Positions 63,296 to 64,000 of a stretch of 64,000 nucleotides of DNA are shown in pieces. The stretch lies in assembly GCA_963971575.1 (NCBI GenBank), contig OZ020624.1:15469249-15533248 (forward strand), read 5' to 3'. Source of the DNA: Liopterus haemorrhoidalis (lineage: Eukaryota > Arthropoda > Insecta > Coleoptera > Dytiscidae). Each line of letters opens with the position of its first letter. Position 1 is the stretch's first letter. Made by a program: the position numbers and the translations under genes. A model generated the notes under the pieces. That model was not told the DNA's origin, did no database searches, and saw only the letters and a program-made list of their open reading frames with translations.

Positions 63296-64000
63296 ACCAC
63301 AAAATTGTTTTCCCGCCATAACTCTTAAAATATTTATCCAATCAAAAAATTGTATTTGGGTAAAAGATTTGTCTTCTTATTTCCAACAACATTTATAATA
63401 CATTTTTTACTGTAAAGTTAATAATAAGGGAGTTAACTAAATTTTAACCAAAAAATTGTTTTCCCGCCATAACTCTTTAAATATTTATCCAGTCAAAAAT
63501 TTGTATTGAGATAAAAGATTTGTCTTCTTATTTCCAACAACATTTAGTATACGTTTTTTACTGTAAAGTTAATAATAAGGGAGTTAACTAAATTTTAACC
63601 ACAAAATAGTTTTCCCTCCATAACTCTTAAAATATTTATCCAATCAAAAAATTGTATTTAGATAAAAGATTTGTCTTCTTATTTCCAACAACATTTATAA
63701 TACATTTTTTACTGTAAAGTTAATAATAAGGGAGTTAACTAAATTTTAACCTCAAAATTGTTTTCCCGCCATAACTCTTTAAATATTTATCCAATCAAAA
63801 AATTGTATTTGGAAAAAAGATTTGTCTTCTTATTTCCAACAACATTTATAATACATTTTTTACTGTAAAGTTAATAATAAGGGAGTTAACTAAATTTTAA
63901 CCAAAAAATTGTTTTCCCGCCATAACTCTTAAAATATTTATCCAATCAAAAAATTGTATTTGAATAAAAGATTTGTCTTCTTATTTCCAACAACATTTGG
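63296..64000 (+). repeat. Start of a further HOR segment, cut by the window edge
   Basis: The monomers here match 57860-58564 at an offset of 5,436 bp (36 x 151), including the one-monomer-deletion hybrid at 63900. The array continues beyond the window; the last base lies within the ACATTTGG part of a monomer. Confidence 0.8.

Larger units (their letters stand above)
1..64000 (+). repeat. AT-rich ~151-bp satellite array filling the window
   Basis: The same about 151-bp unit recurs head to tail from the first base to the last. Successive starts, taken at the ACC(A/T)(C/G)(A) block after TTTTA, fall at 1, 152, 302, 453, 604 and 755. All copies are in one orientation; I saw no inverted copy, transposon, gene or unique spacer. 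Monomers differ mainly at a few linked sites: AATTG/AATGG/AATAG before the TTTTCCC box, CTCTTAAAAT/CTCTTTAAAT, CCAATC/CCAGTC, GTATTTG/GTAGTTG/GTATTGAG, and the bases before TACG or TACA. Stop codons are frequent in all frames and 151 is not a multiple of 3, so no coding capacity is expected. Homogeneous satellite of this size is typical of eukaryotic centromeric or pericentromeric heterochromatin; chromosomal position is inferred, not seen. Confidence 0.98.

Noticed and set aside
1..64000. CRISPR-like regularly spaced repeats
   Set aside because: The whole 151-bp unit is repeated with no unique spacers, no leader and no cas genes. It is satellite DNA.
1..64000. Telomeric repeats, rDNA, tRNA genes, LTRs or terminal inverted repeats
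   Set aside because: I saw no TTAGG/TTAGGG-type runs, no rRNA or tRNA-like conserved blocks, and no break in the monomer pattern that an inserted element would cause.
1..64000. An artefact of assembly, such as a falsely repeated contig
   Set aside because: The many whole-monomer changes, hybrid monomers and private single-base variants argue for real sequence. Collapsed or mis-joined copies at the near-identical units (20.4-29.9 kb and 50.6-57.3 kb) cannot be excluded without reads.

Overview
The window is one uninterrupted tandem array of an AT-rich, about 151-bp satellite repeat. I see no gene, RNA gene, transposon, CRISPR array or unique sequence on either strand. Every line can be read as the same monomer, always in the same orientation; 64,000/151 gives about 424 monomers. 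The first monomer (1-151) has 38 G/C bases by hand count, about 25% GC. Homogenised monomers arranged in multi-monomer higher-order repeats (HORs) are typical of centromeric or pericentromeric heterochromatin in a eukaryote. The species cannot be determined; an invertebrate would fit, but that is a guess.

Layout (block edges placed by eye from diagnostic variants, roughly +/- one monomer unless two markers bracket them). 1-4980: 16- to 18-mer HOR with 2,414/2,716-bp self-similarity. 4981-12566: three copies of a 2,516-bp, 17-mer HOR marked by a 101-bp truncated monomer. 12567-20376: patchwork of partial HOR copies (offsets 4,075, 8,403 and 4,932 bp). 20377-29905: two tandem copies of a 4,780-bp HOR. 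29280-36521: two tandem copies of a 3,621-bp, 24-mer HOR, whose edge overlaps the previous block because the junction is a fusion. 36522-44069: further shuffled copies (offsets 9,052, 5,431, 4,828), ending with a 1.24-kb segment also found 39,139 bp upstream. 44070-64000: a second satellite domain with its own monomer lineage (TTTTCCCTCC variants, AAACTTTAACC variants), organised into 3,322-bp (22-mer) and 3,171-bp (21-mer) HORs.

Functionally there are no genes to connect. The most notable content lies inside the monomer: (i) a nearly invariant TTTCCCGCC box that fits the E2F/DP consensus TTTSSCGC, so the array carries several hundred such sites about 151 bp apart; (ii) a conserved 11-bp dyad TTTACTGTAAA; (iii) a GTTAAC palindrome within a short inverted repeat; and (iv) a weak CENP-B-box-like stretch lacking key bases. 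The HOR organisation records repeated unequal exchange: unit lengths change along the array by whole monomers, truncated and hybrid monomers are propagated as markers, and distant blocks are shared. No alignment was run; statements of identity come from reading diagnostic variants.
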